DNA from: Rhizobium sp. S152
GTDB lineage: Bacteria > Pseudomonadota > Alphaproteobacteria > Rhizobiales > Rhizobiaceae
Direction: 5' to 3'
Assembly (NCBI RefSeq): GCF_030380735.1
Contig: NZ_JAUDRZ010000026.1
Span: 621,370 to 685,369, forward strand
Length of the DNA stretch: 64,000 nucleotides
Under the pieces are notes generated by a model, which worked only from the letters and a program-made list of their open reading frames with translations, ran no database searches and was not told the origin of the DNA. Positions 46,029 to 54,387 of the stretch are shown in pieces. How positions within the stretch are numbered: position 1 is the stretch's first letter; the number at the start of each line of letters is the position of its first letter. Both the position numbers and the translations under genes were made by a program.

Positions 46029-46793
46029 CTATGCGCAATAGCGCGGGAGAGATGCAAGCAGGCGATGCAAAGTGTCGATGGTCGAAAAATCGGCGATCCC
46101 GTCCACGCGGGCCTGCCGGAAATGCCGCTGGAACGCCTCGACGTCGCCGGCCGTCCTGTCGCAGAATTCGCTCGTGATTTCAGTCGAATAACCATAGAGC
46201 GACAACATCGATTGCAGGGCCTCGACGGGCTGCCCTCGATCTCCCCGCTGGAAGAAGCGTCCGCCCGCGATCGGCGCCGGCTCCACCCAGTGCCCGACGC
46301 CTGCCCGATGCAGCATATCCCAGGGAAACTTTTCGCCCGGATCGACCTTGCGGACGGGGGCGATATCCGAGTGCCCGAGGACTCTCTCCGGCGGGATCGC
46401 CCAACGATGGCCGCAATCGCGGCACAATTCGACAACCGCCGCGATCTGCTCCGCAGGATAGTCCGGCAAGCCGCCCGGATGACCGGCATTGGCGATCTCG
46501 ATACCAATGGAAAGCGAGTTGATATCCCCCTCTCCATGCCAGCTGCTCTTGCCCGCATGCCATGCCCGGCGCGCCTCCGGAACGAGCTGCACGACGTCAC
46601 CATTTTCATGAACGAAGTAGTGGCTGGAGACCTGGCTCTCCTCGCGACATAGCCAGTCGAGCGCGCCTTCGGCCGTCGGCATTCCGGTATAATGGAGAAT
46701 GATCATATCCGGCTTGCGCACGTCCGCGCGCTCACCATGGTTCGGCGAGGCCTGCACCCTTGCCCGCTTGTAGTCAGCCTCGAACGAGGTCAT
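46029..46793 (-). CDS. N-acetylmuramoyl-L-alanine amidase (AmiD-like) with PG-binding domain
   Basis: A 254-residue Amidase_2 zinc enzyme. Zinc ligands are H34 (IILHYTG), the H in GHSDIAP and the D in KVDPGEKFPW; the C-terminal part (about 180-245) is a PG_binding_1 domain (GDRGQPVEALQSMLSLYGY). No signal peptide is seen, so it may act on recycled muropeptides in the cytoplasm or be exported differently. The ATG overlaps the stop of the upstream DnaJ/TerB gene by 4 bases. Confidence 0.92.
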   Translation of the reverse strand: MTSFEADYKRARVQASPNHGERADVRKPDMIILHYTGMPTAEGALDWLCREESQVSSHYFVHENGDVVQLVPEARRAWHAGKSSWHGEGDINSLSIGIEIANAGHPGGLPDYPAEQIAAVVELCRDCGHRWAIPPERVLGHSDIAPVRKVDPGEKFPWDMLHRAGVGHWVEPAPIAGGRFFQRGDRGQPVEALQSMLSLYGYSTEITSEFCDRTAGDVEAFQRHFRQARVDGIADFSTIDTLHRLLASLPRYCA

Positions 46794-47497
46794 GCGGCAC
46801 AGCGTTCCTTCTCAATCGCTTCATAGGCGGCGTTCAACGCAGCCATACGTTCGTTTGCGATCGCGTGAAACTCGGCGGGCACGCCGCGCGAGATAAGCCG
46901 GTCCGGATGATGCTCGGTGACGAGCCCGTGATAACGGCGGCGGATCGTCGGGAAATCGTCGGCCGGCGATACGCCGAGCACCTTGTAGGGATCGCGGCCC
47001 ATGGAGACGTGGCGCGCCGCGATCCGATCGAATCGCTCGTCGCTCATCTGGAAGATTTCGCCTATGCGCCGCAGGAACGACATTTCGTTTTCGTGGATCA
47101 GGCCATCGGCTTTGGCAATATGAAACAGACCATCGAGGACCTCTTCCAGCACCGGGCAGTTCGCGGCACAGGTCGTGCACAGCGACGACAGCCGCTCGGC
47201 ATAGGCCTCGTACCCGGCCACATCCTGGCGGGCGAGATTATAGAGCCGGGCGACGTTTGTCGCCTGCTCCGGCGGAAATTCGAAGATTTCGCGGAAGGCC
47301 TGCACTTCCTTTTCGCTGACGACGCCATCGGCCTTCGCCATCTTTGCCGACAAAGCGATGATCGCGACCGAGAAAGCGACCTTGCGCCGGGTCTCCGGGT
47401 CTCCCTCGAAAACGGTACGAATGGCCTCCACCACCGCCGACAGGGCATTGCCCGCCGTGGTGCCGATGGCATTCAACAGTTTTTCCCAGAAAGACAT
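46790..47497 (-). CDS. TerB-DnaJ (DjlA-like) cochaperone
   Basis: A 235-residue protein: an N-terminal hydrophobic/amphipathic stretch, a TerB-like helical domain (about 40-150, KMAKADGVVSEKEVQAFREI and HIAKADGLIHENEMSFL), and a C-terminal J domain (about 170-235) with the H-P-D tripeptide in VTEHHPDRLIS. It would stimulate DnaK. It differs from E. coli DjlA in lacking a strong N-terminal membrane helix. Translational overlap with the amidase suggests a shared envelope-stress role, but that is inference. Confidence 0.9.
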   Translation of the reverse strand: MSFWEKLLNAIGTTAGNALSAVVEAIRTVFEGDPETRRKVAFSVAIIALSAKMAKADGVVSEKEVQAFREIFEFPPEQATNVARLYNLARQDVAGYEAYAERLSSLCTTCAANCPVLEEVLDGLFHIAKADGLIHENEMSFLRRIGEIFQMSDERFDRIAARHVSMGRDPYKVLGVSPADDFPTIRRRYHGLVTEHHPDRLISRGVPAEFHAIANERMAALNAAYEAIEKERCAA

Positions 47498-47856
47498 GCG
47501 GATTCCCTAGTTCAAAAGAGGAAACACCTTGAACAAATAATAGTTGCTTTTGCAAGGCGACGATTTCCCGCAGGGGTGAAAACACTTTTCACGATTCTGT
47601 AATGATTGCGTCGTCGATACGGCTCCGCGGACGTTTGCCTCTTTGCAGCGATATGAGGCGATGCGATTTCCACAGCGGCATGTAAATCTTAAGCCGCGCT
47701 TGAAACGATTATATCATCGCTTCCGATACAGTTCACGCTTCGGCTTGGAAAGCCGCTGCGCTTTTCATCAAAACTACACTTTACACTCCCCTTTCCCTGC
47801 CGCATCCATGCGTTACCTAAGCGCAGCGAGAAGCACGGATTGTCCACGGAGGGATC
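47498..47856. other. Intergenic region between divergent djlA-like gene and pfp
   Basis: No gene supported. It must hold the two divergent promoters. TTGAAA near 47701 followed by an AT-rich TTATATCATC could be part of a promoter for pfp. No clear repeat or riboswitch fold was seen. Confidence 0.5.
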
Positions 47857-49068
47857 ATGGCCAAACAGAAAGTCGCAATGCTCACGGCCGGAGGCCTGGC
47901 CCCCTGTCTCTCGTCCGCGGTCGGCGGCCTCATCGAGCGCTACAGCGACGTAGCGCCTGATATCGAGCTCATCGCATACCGCTCCGGCTATCAGGGCGTG
48001 CTCCTCGGCGACAGCGTCGGGATCACCCCCGAGATGCGCGAGAAGGCGCCGCTGCTCCACCGCTTTGGCGGCTCGCCGATCGGCAACAGCCGCGTCAAAC
48101 TGACCAACGCCGCCGATTGCGTGAAGCGCGGCCTGGTGAAGGAAGGCGAGAACCCGCTGCGCGTGGCGGCCGAACGGCTCGCCAATGACGGCGTCACCAT
48201 ACTCCACACCATCGGTGGCGACGACACCAACACCACCGCGGCCGATCTGGCGGCTTACCTCTCGGCCAACGGCTATAACCTGACGGTCGTAGGCCTGCCG
48301 AAGACGGTCGACAACGACGTCGTGCCGATCCGCCAATCGCTCGGCGCCTGGACGGCCGCCGAAGTCGGCGCGCATTTCTTCGACAATGTCAGCAACGAGC
48401 AGACCGCTGCTCCCCGCACGCTGATCATCCACGAGGTGATGGGCCGCCACTGCGGCTGGCTGACGGCTGCGACCGCGCGCGCCTATCTGAAGCGCACGGC
48501 AAGCTACGACTATACGCCTGGCCTCATGACCAATGCTCAGATGAAGAGCATCGACGCGGTCTACCTGCCCGAGCTCGCCTTCGATCTCGACCAGGAAGCG
48601 GCGCGCCTGAAGGAGGTGATGGACCGCACCGGCCACGCTACAGTCTTCGTCTCGGAAGGCGCTTGCCTGGACGCCATCGTCGCTGAACGCGAGGCATCAG
48701 GCGAAACGGTCAAGCGCGATGCCTTCGGCCACGTCAAGATCGACACGATCAATGTCGGCGGCTGGTTCCAGAAACAGTTCGCCGGCCTCATCGGTGCCGA
48801 ACGCTCGCTCGTCCAGAAGTCCGGCTATTTTGCCCGCTCGGCCGCGGCCAACAGCGACGACCTGCGCCTGATCCAGAGCATGACCGACCTTGCGGTCGAA
48901 AGCGCGCTCAATGGAACCTCGGGCGTGACCGGTCACGACGAGGGCCAGAACGGCAAGCTGCGCACCATCGAGTTCCCGCGCATCAAGGGTGGCAAGGCCT
49001 TCGACATCTCGACCGCGTGGTTCGGCGAAGTGATGAACACGATCGGGCAGAAATACAAATCGGCGTAA
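47857..49068 (+). CDS. pfp: PPi-dependent 6-phosphofructokinase
   Basis: The 403-residue enzyme phosphorylates fructose 6-phosphate reversibly with pyrophosphate. The diagnostic GGDD motif (120-123, HTIGGDDTNTTA) with D where ATP enzymes have G, and PKTVDND (148-154), mark PPi as phosphoryl donor. HEVMGRHCGWLTAA is the substrate-binding segment. CGGAGGGATC precedes the ATG. Many rhizobia lack a classical ATP-PFK and use the Entner-Doudoroff route, so Pfp may be gluconeogenic or fill the pentose-phosphate link. Confidence 0.93.
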   Translation: MAKQKVAMLTAGGLAPCLSSAVGGLIERYSDVAPDIELIAYRSGYQGVLLGDSVGITPEMREKAPLLHRFGGSPIGNSRVKLTNAADCVKRGLVKEGENPLRVAAERLANDGVTILHTIGGDDTNTTAADLAAYLSANGYNLTVVGLPKTVDNDVVPIRQSLGAWTAAEVGAHFFDNVSNEQTAAPRTLIIHEVMGRHCGWLTAATARAYLKRTASYDYTPGLMTNAQMKSIDAVYLPELAFDLDQEAARLKEVMDRTGHATVFVSEGACLDAIVAEREASGETVKRDAFGHVKIDTINVGGWFQKQFAGLIGAERSLVQKSGYFARSAAANSDDLRLIQSMTDLAVESALNGTSGVTGHDEGQNGKLRTIEFPRIKGGKAFDISTAWFGEVMNTIGQKYKSA

Positions 49069-49096
49069 TTGACTGGACGCTTATATGGTGTCTTTG

Positions 49097-49114
49097 CTAA
49101 TTTTTAAGAATTAG
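49097..49114 (+). promoter_or_regulatory. Hairpin overlapping the lysE ribosome binding site
   Basis: CTAATT (49097-49102) and AATTAG (49109-49114) can pair around TTTAAG. The right arm runs into the TAGGAGGAG ribosome binding site, so the hairpin could modulate translation of the LysE gene. It is only 6 bp and A/T-rich, so weak. Confidence 0.25.
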
Positions 49115-49125
49115 GAGGAGATTCC

Positions 49126-49761
49126 ATGTCGCTCGAAGCCTGGCTCGCTTTCGCCGCCGCATCCGCCATCATGCTGGCGATCCCGGGGCCGACGATTCTC
49201 CTCGTCGTCTCCTATGCGCTCGGCCATGGCCGCAAGACGGCGTTTGCGACGGTAAGCGGCGTGGCGCTGGGCGACTTCACCGCGATGACGGCGTCCCTCT
49301 TCGGACTGGGCGCCATCCTCGCTGCATCAGCCACGCTCTTCACCGTATTGAAGTGGATCGGCGGCGCCTACCTGATCTGGCTCGGCATCAAGCTCTGGCG
49401 CGCGCCCATCATCTCCGAGCGGGTGGCCGACAACGACAACCTGCCGGAAGAGAAATCGCTGAAGATCTTCCTGCACGCCTATGTGGTAACGGCGCTCAAT
49501 CCCAAGAGCATCGTCTTCTTTATCGCCTTCGTTCCCCAGTTCCTCAATCCAGCCCTTCCCTTCATGGGCCAGATGCTGATCATGGAAGCCACTTTTCTTG
49601 TTCTGGCGACCATTAACGCCTCGGTCTACGCCCTTGCCGCACACGCGGCGCGTGGCCTGATCCGCAAGGCAAGCGTCCAGCGCGCCGTCAACCGCACGGG
49701 CGGCACGCTGCTGATCGCGGCCGGCGCCGTGACGGCCGGCTACCGGCGCATCGCCGCGTAA
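49126..49761 (+). CDS. LysE family amino acid exporter
   Basis: A 211-residue inner-membrane protein with about six hydrophobic helices. The N-terminal A-I-P-G-P-T-I-L-L-V-V-S, then G-R-K-T-A-F-A-T-V-S-G-V-A-L-G-D and NPKSIVFFIAFVPQFL in helix 4, are LysE/RhtB hallmarks. It would export an amino acid such as lysine, threonine or homoserine; substrate not determinable. TAGGAGGAGATTCC is a strong ribosome binding site. It starts 57 bases after pfp and may be cotranscribed with it. Confidence 0.92.
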   Translation: MSLEAWLAFAAASAIMLAIPGPTILLVVSYALGHGRKTAFATVSGVALGDFTAMTASLFGLGAILAASATLFTVLKWIGGAYLIWLGIKLWRAPIISERVADNDNLPEEKSLKIFLHAYVVTALNPKSIVFFIAFVPQFLNPALPFMGQMLIMEATFLVLATINASVYALAAHAARGLIRKASVQRAVNRTGGTLLIAAGAVTAGYRRIAA

Positions 49762-49874
49762 ATATTTTCGGCGGGTTGCCCGTCTGCAACGAATACGTTA
49801 ATGGGGAAATCAAGACGTAAGGTCTTGGTAACTTTTGAATGCTGCCGGGCGGCGCATTTCACGAAAGTGAGAGA

Positions 49875-50810
49875 ATGGTAGCGATCGGTTTTTCCGGGCT
49901 GAAACGCAGTCTCATCGTGTCCACGATGCTGTGCGGTGTCGTGGCCGGATGCTCTAGCGTCGAATACACATCCCAGGCGGAATTGATGGCGGAACAGACC
50001 GTCCTTCCGACTCCCAAGCCGGGCGAAGACGCCATGTTCGCGGCCGTTCCGGCGGCGGAAGGCGTAGAGCCGACGGCAATGTTCGCGCAGGCGACCGACG
50101 CCAATCCTTCGCTTGCCGCAGCTGCGATGCCCTCCACCGATCCCGCGCAGCAGACCGCGCAGGTGCAGCCCACCGCAACGGGCTACAGCACCGAGATTCC
50201 GCTGACGCCCGAGATGACCGCGATCCAATCGGTCGTGCCAACGCCGCGTCCGGGTACGCCTGCCAACGCCACGCAGCTCGCCTTTGCCGCGACCATGCCG
50301 CAGAACGGCGCCGTGGCGGCGCTCTCCGCAATCGACACGACGCCGCGCTCGATGAGCGACTACGGCTTCGACACATCCGGCCCGATGGATCCACCGACCG
50401 CTCCGCCGATGTTCAGCGACGACGACACCGACGATGGCGCGCCGACGGTCGAAAAAAGCGCGATCACCAAGATCATCGACAAGTATTCGGCGATGTATAA
50501 GGTTCCGGCCTCGCTGCTGCACCGCGTCGTACACCGCGAAAGCCGCTATAATCCCAAGGCCTACAACAAGCGCGGCTACTTCGGTCTCATGCAGATCAAG
50601 TACAACACCGCCAAGTCCATGGGCTACGAGGGCGAGCCCGCCGGCCTCTTCGACGCCGAAACCAACATCAAATACGCCGCGAAATATCTCCGCGGTGCCT
50701 GGGTCGTCTCCGACAACAAGGAAGACGACGCCGTTCGCCTCTATGCGCGCGGCTATTACTACGATGCCAAGCGCAAGGGTTTGGACGACATCGCCCAGGG
50801 CAATTACTGA
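49875..50810 (+). CDS. Lytic transglycosylase lipoprotein (SLT domain)
   Basis: A 311-residue predicted lipoprotein. The lipobox V-V-A-G-C puts the lipidated cysteine at residue 26. A long low-complexity Pro/Ala/Thr linker (about 30-195) precedes the SLT domain, with catalytic E222 in HRVVHRESRYNPKAY and GYFGLMQIKYNTAKSMGY. Unlike the copy at 45243 it is membrane-anchored and has a different tail (GAWVVSDNKEDDAVRLYARG). The ATG at 49875 follows GTGAGAGA. Its stop overlaps the convergent hydrolase gene by 7 bases. Confidence 0.9.
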   Translation: MVAIGFSGLKRSLIVSTMLCGVVAGCSSVEYTSQAELMAEQTVLPTPKPGEDAMFAAVPAAEGVEPTAMFAQATDANPSLAAAAMPSTDPAQQTAQVQPTATGYSTEIPLTPEMTAIQSVVPTPRPGTPANATQLAFAATMPQNGAVAALSAIDTTPRSMSDYGFDTSGPMDPPTAPPMFSDDDTDDGAPTVEKSAITKIIDKYSAMYKVPASLLHRVVHRESRYNPKAYNKRGYFGLMQIKYNTAKSMGYEGEPAGLFDAETNIKYAAKYLRGAWVVSDNKEDDAVRLYARGYYYDAKRKGLDDIAQGNY

Positions 50811-52186
50811 GACTTGGCCAGTAAAGCCGTCAGGATCGCCTTCACCAGTTCCTGAGGCCGGTAACCCAACCGGCTGGGCGTCAGCCCCAGCCTGACGACG
50901 ACCAGCCCGGCGGAGGGCACAATCGCCACGCTCTGGCCGTCATGTCCCTCCATCCAGAACGTATCGGCGGGAAGTCCCGCCTTCGCGCTCGTATCGCCGC
51001 CCGGCGCCGCCAGCCACGCCTGCCCCTTCGTGTATTTGCCGCCCGACGCCTCCGTCGGCGCCCTGACGGCCGCCATAAAGCTCTCCGGAAGCAGCCTGTC
51101 TCCATTCCACACACCATCCTGTAGCAGGAACAGCCCGAACCTCGCCCAGTCGCGCCCAGTGGCGTAGAGATAGGAACTGCCCGCGAAGGTTCCGCGCGCA
51201 TCGACCTCGAAGACGGCGCTCTCCATGCCGAGCGGCTGAAATAGCGCCTTTGCCGGATAGGCCAGCGCGGTGGCGGCATCGCCCGCCCGGTCCATCCATA
51301 TGCGCGAGATCAGCACCGATGAGCCGCTCGAATAGTCGAAGACCGTTCCCGGCCTGTGCGCAAGCGGACGCGAGGCCGGCAAATCAGTCATGTCAGGATC
51401 GAGATAGAGCATGCGGGTCACATCGGCCACGGCGCCGTAATCCTCGTTGAATTCAAGCCCGCTCTCCATGCCCATCAGGTCGCTCAACCTGATCTGCGCA
51501 TAGTCGCTATTGCCCCACCGCGGCAGCAGGTGATCGTCCGTGAGGCTGATCCGCCCCTCCTGCATCAGCCGCCCGACAAGGGCCGCATTGACGGTCTTGG
51601 TCATCGACCAGCCGATCAGCGGCGTCGTGGCATCGAAACCCTCGCTGTAGCGCTCGGCGATGATTCGCCCGTCATGAACGACCACGACGGCCCGCATCTG
51701 GCCGCCGGTGAGCGCCGGATCATCGAGGATTTTAGTGACCTTCTCATCGCTGGAATCCACCCGCTCGCCATCCGGCCACGGTGCATCGCTCCTCGCAACG
51801 GCAACCTCGGGAGCATCGGGAACGAAGCGCTCGGCTTCCTCAAAATCGCCACCTGGAACCGCGGTGCAGCCGAAGGCGCCGCGATACATGGCATAGCCGG
51901 GCGCGAACAGGCCGAGGATGCGCGCGGTGACCCGTTTCCGTTCCCTGTCCACCTTAACCCGGATCAGCCTTAGCAGGGGATTTCCCGGCGCTTGCACATC
52001 GTTTTCAAGGACTTCGGTCTCGTCGCGGCCGGCAATGAAGACATTCGAGCAGACGATCTTGGCGGCATAGCCGTCGCCGATCCGCAGCAGCTCGGGCGGG
52101 CTGTGATAGAGCCAGGCCCCGCCGCCGACAATGCCGGCAAGCAGCAGCAGCGCAAACATCTTCAGGACACGCAACAACCCCGGCAT
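50804..52186 (-). CDS. Serine hydrolase of the beta-lactamase class C family
   Basis: A 460-residue protein with an N-terminal membrane anchor (FALLLLAGIVGGGAWLY) and a penicillin-binding-like hydrolase domain. The catalytic S-x-x-K is S194-M-T-K197 (IGWSMTKTVNAAL). A Y-S-S in FDYSSGSSVL stands where class C enzymes have Y-x-N. Such proteins act as D-amino-acid peptidases, esterases or nylon-oligomer hydrolases, so the role is unclear; periplasmic action on peptidoglycan peptides is possible given the neighbours. GGGGAGG supports the ATG at 52186. Confidence 0.83.
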   Translation of the reverse strand: MPGLLRVLKMFALLLLAGIVGGGAWLYHSPPELLRIGDGYAAKIVCSNVFIAGRDETEVLENDVQAPGNPLLRLIRVKVDRERKRVTARILGLFAPGYAMYRGAFGCTAVPGGDFEEAERFVPDAPEVAVARSDAPWPDGERVDSSDEKVTKILDDPALTGGQMRAVVVVHDGRIIAERYSEGFDATTPLIGWSMTKTVNAALVGRLMQEGRISLTDDHLLPRWGNSDYAQIRLSDLMGMESGLEFNEDYGAVADVTRMLYLDPDMTDLPASRPLAHRPGTVFDYSSGSSVLISRIWMDRAGDAATALAYPAKALFQPLGMESAVFEVDARGTFAGSSYLYATGRDWARFGLFLLQDGVWNGDRLLPESFMAAVRAPTEASGGKYTKGQAWLAAPGGDTSAKAGLPADTFWMEGHDGQSVAIVPSAGLVVVRLGLTPSRLGYRPQELVKAILTALLAKSQ

Positions 52187-52282
52187 CGACGACCTCCCCG
52201 CACAGAGAAGCAAAAAACGGCGGGCCGCGATAGCCCCGATAGCCCAAACGTCCGCTGTAGCACGAAGCGCTACCCACAGGCT

Positions 52283-52300
52283 GCGTCATCAAACTGTAGC
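52283..52300 (+). promoter_or_regulatory. Candidate Pho box upstream of btaA
   Basis: GCGTCATCAAACTGTAGC has the layout of a PhoB box, two 7-mers (consensus CTGTCAT) with 4-base spacer: 5/7 matches in each. It lies 47 bases before the btaA start. Betaine-lipid synthesis in related rhizobia is induced by phosphate starvation through PhoB, which fits. An extra CTGTAGC is at 52255. Confidence 0.55.
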
Positions 52301-52347
52301 GCCCGCGCGCTAAACGCCCTGAAACCGAAAAAGGGTGAAAAACACAC

Positions 52348-53592
52348 ATGACGGAATTTGCACCGGATGCCGGCTTCCGCAAGAACCGGAAACTCAAGGC
52401 AGCTCTTCTCCGCCACAAGGCCTTCTCGAAAGAAGGGCTTTCCGAGCGTCTCTTCGGACTGCTGTTTTCCGGCTTGGTCTATCCGCAGATCTGGGAGGAT
52501 CCCGATCTCGACATGCAGGCAATGGAACTCGAGCCGCATCACCGGATCGTCACCATCGGTTCCGGCGGCTGCAACATGCTCGCCTACCTCTCGCAGAGCC
52601 CGGCATCGATCGATGTCGTCGATCTCAACCCGCACCACATCGCGCTCAACCGCTTGAAGCTCGCAGCCTTCCGCGATCTCCCTGGTCATGCCGATCTCGT
52701 CCGCTTCCTGGCGACGCCGCGCGAAACGTCCAACAGCCGCGCCTTCGACCAGTTCCTGTCCGATGGCCTGGATGCCGCGACCCGCAACTACTGGAATGGT
52801 CGCCGCTTCGGCCGCCGCCGCATCACCGTCTTCGACCGCAACATCTACAAGACCGGCCTGCTCGGCCGCTTCATCGGCGCCGCCCACCTGCTCGGCCGCC
52901 TGCACGGTGTCGATCTGACCGAGATGACCGAGACGCGCTCGCTACGCGAACAGCGCCAGTTCTTCGACGAGCGCATCGCGCCGCTGTTCGAAAAGCCGCT
53001 GGTGCGCTGGATCACCAGCCGCAAGAGCTCGCTCTTCGGCCTCGGCATTCCGCCGCAGCAATATGACGAACTGGCGAGCCTCGCCGCCGATCATTCGATC
53101 GCCCCGGTCCTGCGCCACCGCCTGGAAAAGCTCGCCTGCCATTTCCCGATGCGGGAAAACTACTTCGCATGGCAGGCCTTCGGCCGTCGCTATGCCCCCG
53201 AAGGCGAAGGCCCGCTGCCCACCTATCTCAAGCCCGAGCACTACGAAGCGATCCGCGGCAATGTCGATCGCGTCAGCGTCCATCACGCGAGCTTTACCGA
53301 ACTGCTCGCCCGCGAACCGGCCGCCTCGCGCGACCGCTACGTGCTGCTCGACGCCCAGGACTGGATGACGGACGATCAGCTGAACGACCTGTGGGCCGAA
53401 ATCAGCCGCACCGCCCGCCCCGGCGCCCGCGTCATCTTCCGCACCGCAGCCGAAAAGAGCATCATCGAGGGCCGTCTCTCGCCCGCGATCCGCGACCAGT
53501 GGACCTACATGGAAGACCGCTCGCGCGAACTCACCGTACTCGACCGCTCGGCGATCTACGGCGCCTTCCACATTTACGGGAAGAACGCGTGA
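52348..53592 (+). CDS. btaA: BtaA: SAM:diacylglycerol 3-amino-3-carboxypropyl transferase
   Basis: The 414-residue DUF3419 enzyme transfers the aminocarboxypropyl group of SAM to diacylglycerol to give diacylglyceryl homoserine, the first step to the betaine lipid DGTS. The N-terminal LVYPQIWEDPDLDMQAMEL and the SAM segment IVTIGSGGCNMLAYLSQSP followed by I-D-V-V-D-L-N-P are family signatures. The strong pairing with btaB (4-base overlap) makes the assignment secure. In rhizobia this lipid replaces phospholipids when phosphate is short. Confidence 0.95.
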   Translation: MTEFAPDAGFRKNRKLKAALLRHKAFSKEGLSERLFGLLFSGLVYPQIWEDPDLDMQAMELEPHHRIVTIGSGGCNMLAYLSQSPASIDVVDLNPHHIALNRLKLAAFRDLPGHADLVRFLATPRETSNSRAFDQFLSDGLDAATRNYWNGRRFGRRRITVFDRNIYKTGLLGRFIGAAHLLGRLHGVDLTEMTETRSLREQRQFFDERIAPLFEKPLVRWITSRKSSLFGLGIPPQQYDELASLAADHSIAPVLRHRLEKLACHFPMRENYFAWQAFGRRYAPEGEGPLPTYLKPEHYEAIRGNVDRVSVHHASFTELLAREPAASRDRYVLLDAQDWMTDDQLNDLWAEISRTARPGARVIFRTAAEKSIIEGRLSPAIRDQWTYMEDRSRELTVLDRSAIYGAFHIYGKNA

Positions 53593-54260
53593 GCAAGGTC
53601 GAGACGAGCGCTGCCGCCGGCACCGAGGATCATGCCGGCCTGATGGACGGCATGTACCGCTACCAGCGGCACATCTACGACCTCACCCGCAAATACTACC
53701 TGCTCGGCCGCGATCACACGATCCGGAACCTCGACGTGCCACAAGGAGGCACGCTGCTCGAAGTCGGCTGCGGCACCGGCCGCAACCTGGCGCTCGCCCA
53801 CAGGCGCTACCCGCAGGCAAGGCTCTTCGGCCTCGACATCTCGCAGGAGATGCTGATCTCCGCCCGCAAGACCTTTGCCGGTAGCGGCGTCACGCCTGAT
53901 TTCCGCGTCGCCGACGCGACCGCCTTCTCGCCGGCCGAGTTCGGCGTCGCCGGTTTCGACCGCATCCTCATCTCCTACGCGCTCTCGATGATTCCCGACT
54001 GGCAGCGCGCCGTGGCCTCGGCGATCGCGGCACTCAATCCCGGTGGCGAGCTCCACATCGTCGATTTCGGCCAGCAGGAGAAGCTGCCGCGCTGGTTCGC
54101 AAGATTTCTGAAGGCCTGGCTCGCACGTTTTCATGTCACGCCCCGCGCCGATCTGAGGCAGGTTCTCGAAGCCCAAGTCATTGAAAACGGCGCGAAACTG
54201 ACCTTCGAGACCATCGGCGGCGGCTACGCATGGCGCGCCACGATTATCAGCAAGCGCTGA
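53589..54260 (+). CDS. btaB: BtaB: diacylglyceryl homoserine N-methyltransferase
   Basis: The 223-residue SAM-dependent methyltransferase adds three methyl groups to diacylglyceryl homoserine to form DGTS. SAM motif I is LLEVGCGTGRNLALA and GLDISQEMLISARK follows; the N-terminal YRYQRHIYDLTRKYYLLGRD is shared by BtaB/PmtA-type lipid methyltransferases. It starts with GTG at 53589, overlapping the btaA stop (GTGA), so translation is coupled. Confidence 0.94.
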   Translation: MSKVETSAAAGTEDHAGLMDGMYRYQRHIYDLTRKYYLLGRDHTIRNLDVPQGGTLLEVGCGTGRNLALAHRRYPQARLFGLDISQEMLISARKTFAGSGVTPDFRVADATAFSPAEFGVAGFDRILISYALSMIPDWQRAVASAIAALNPGGELHIVDFGQQEKLPRWFARFLKAWLARFHVTPRADLRQVLEAQVIENGAKLTFETIGGGYAWRATIISKR

Positions 54261-54387
54261 TATTTCGCTTGAAACTAACCGATTTTTTACGTTGATATGA
54301 ATAAAAGAGGGGCATTCCTCTGCTGGACACGTGTTTTTCGAAGGTCAGGCTGTGGGGCAACAAGATCATTCGTTTCACGGACTACAT

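Noticed and set aside
45860..46609. 249-codon minus-strand ORF over the amidase gene
   Set aside because: Ser/Arg-rich shadow frame of the amidase, which has clear zinc ligands and the better start.
47641..47856. Riboswitch or small RNA in the pfp upstream region
   Set aside because: No convincing paired architecture could be drawn by eye; a covariance search would be needed.
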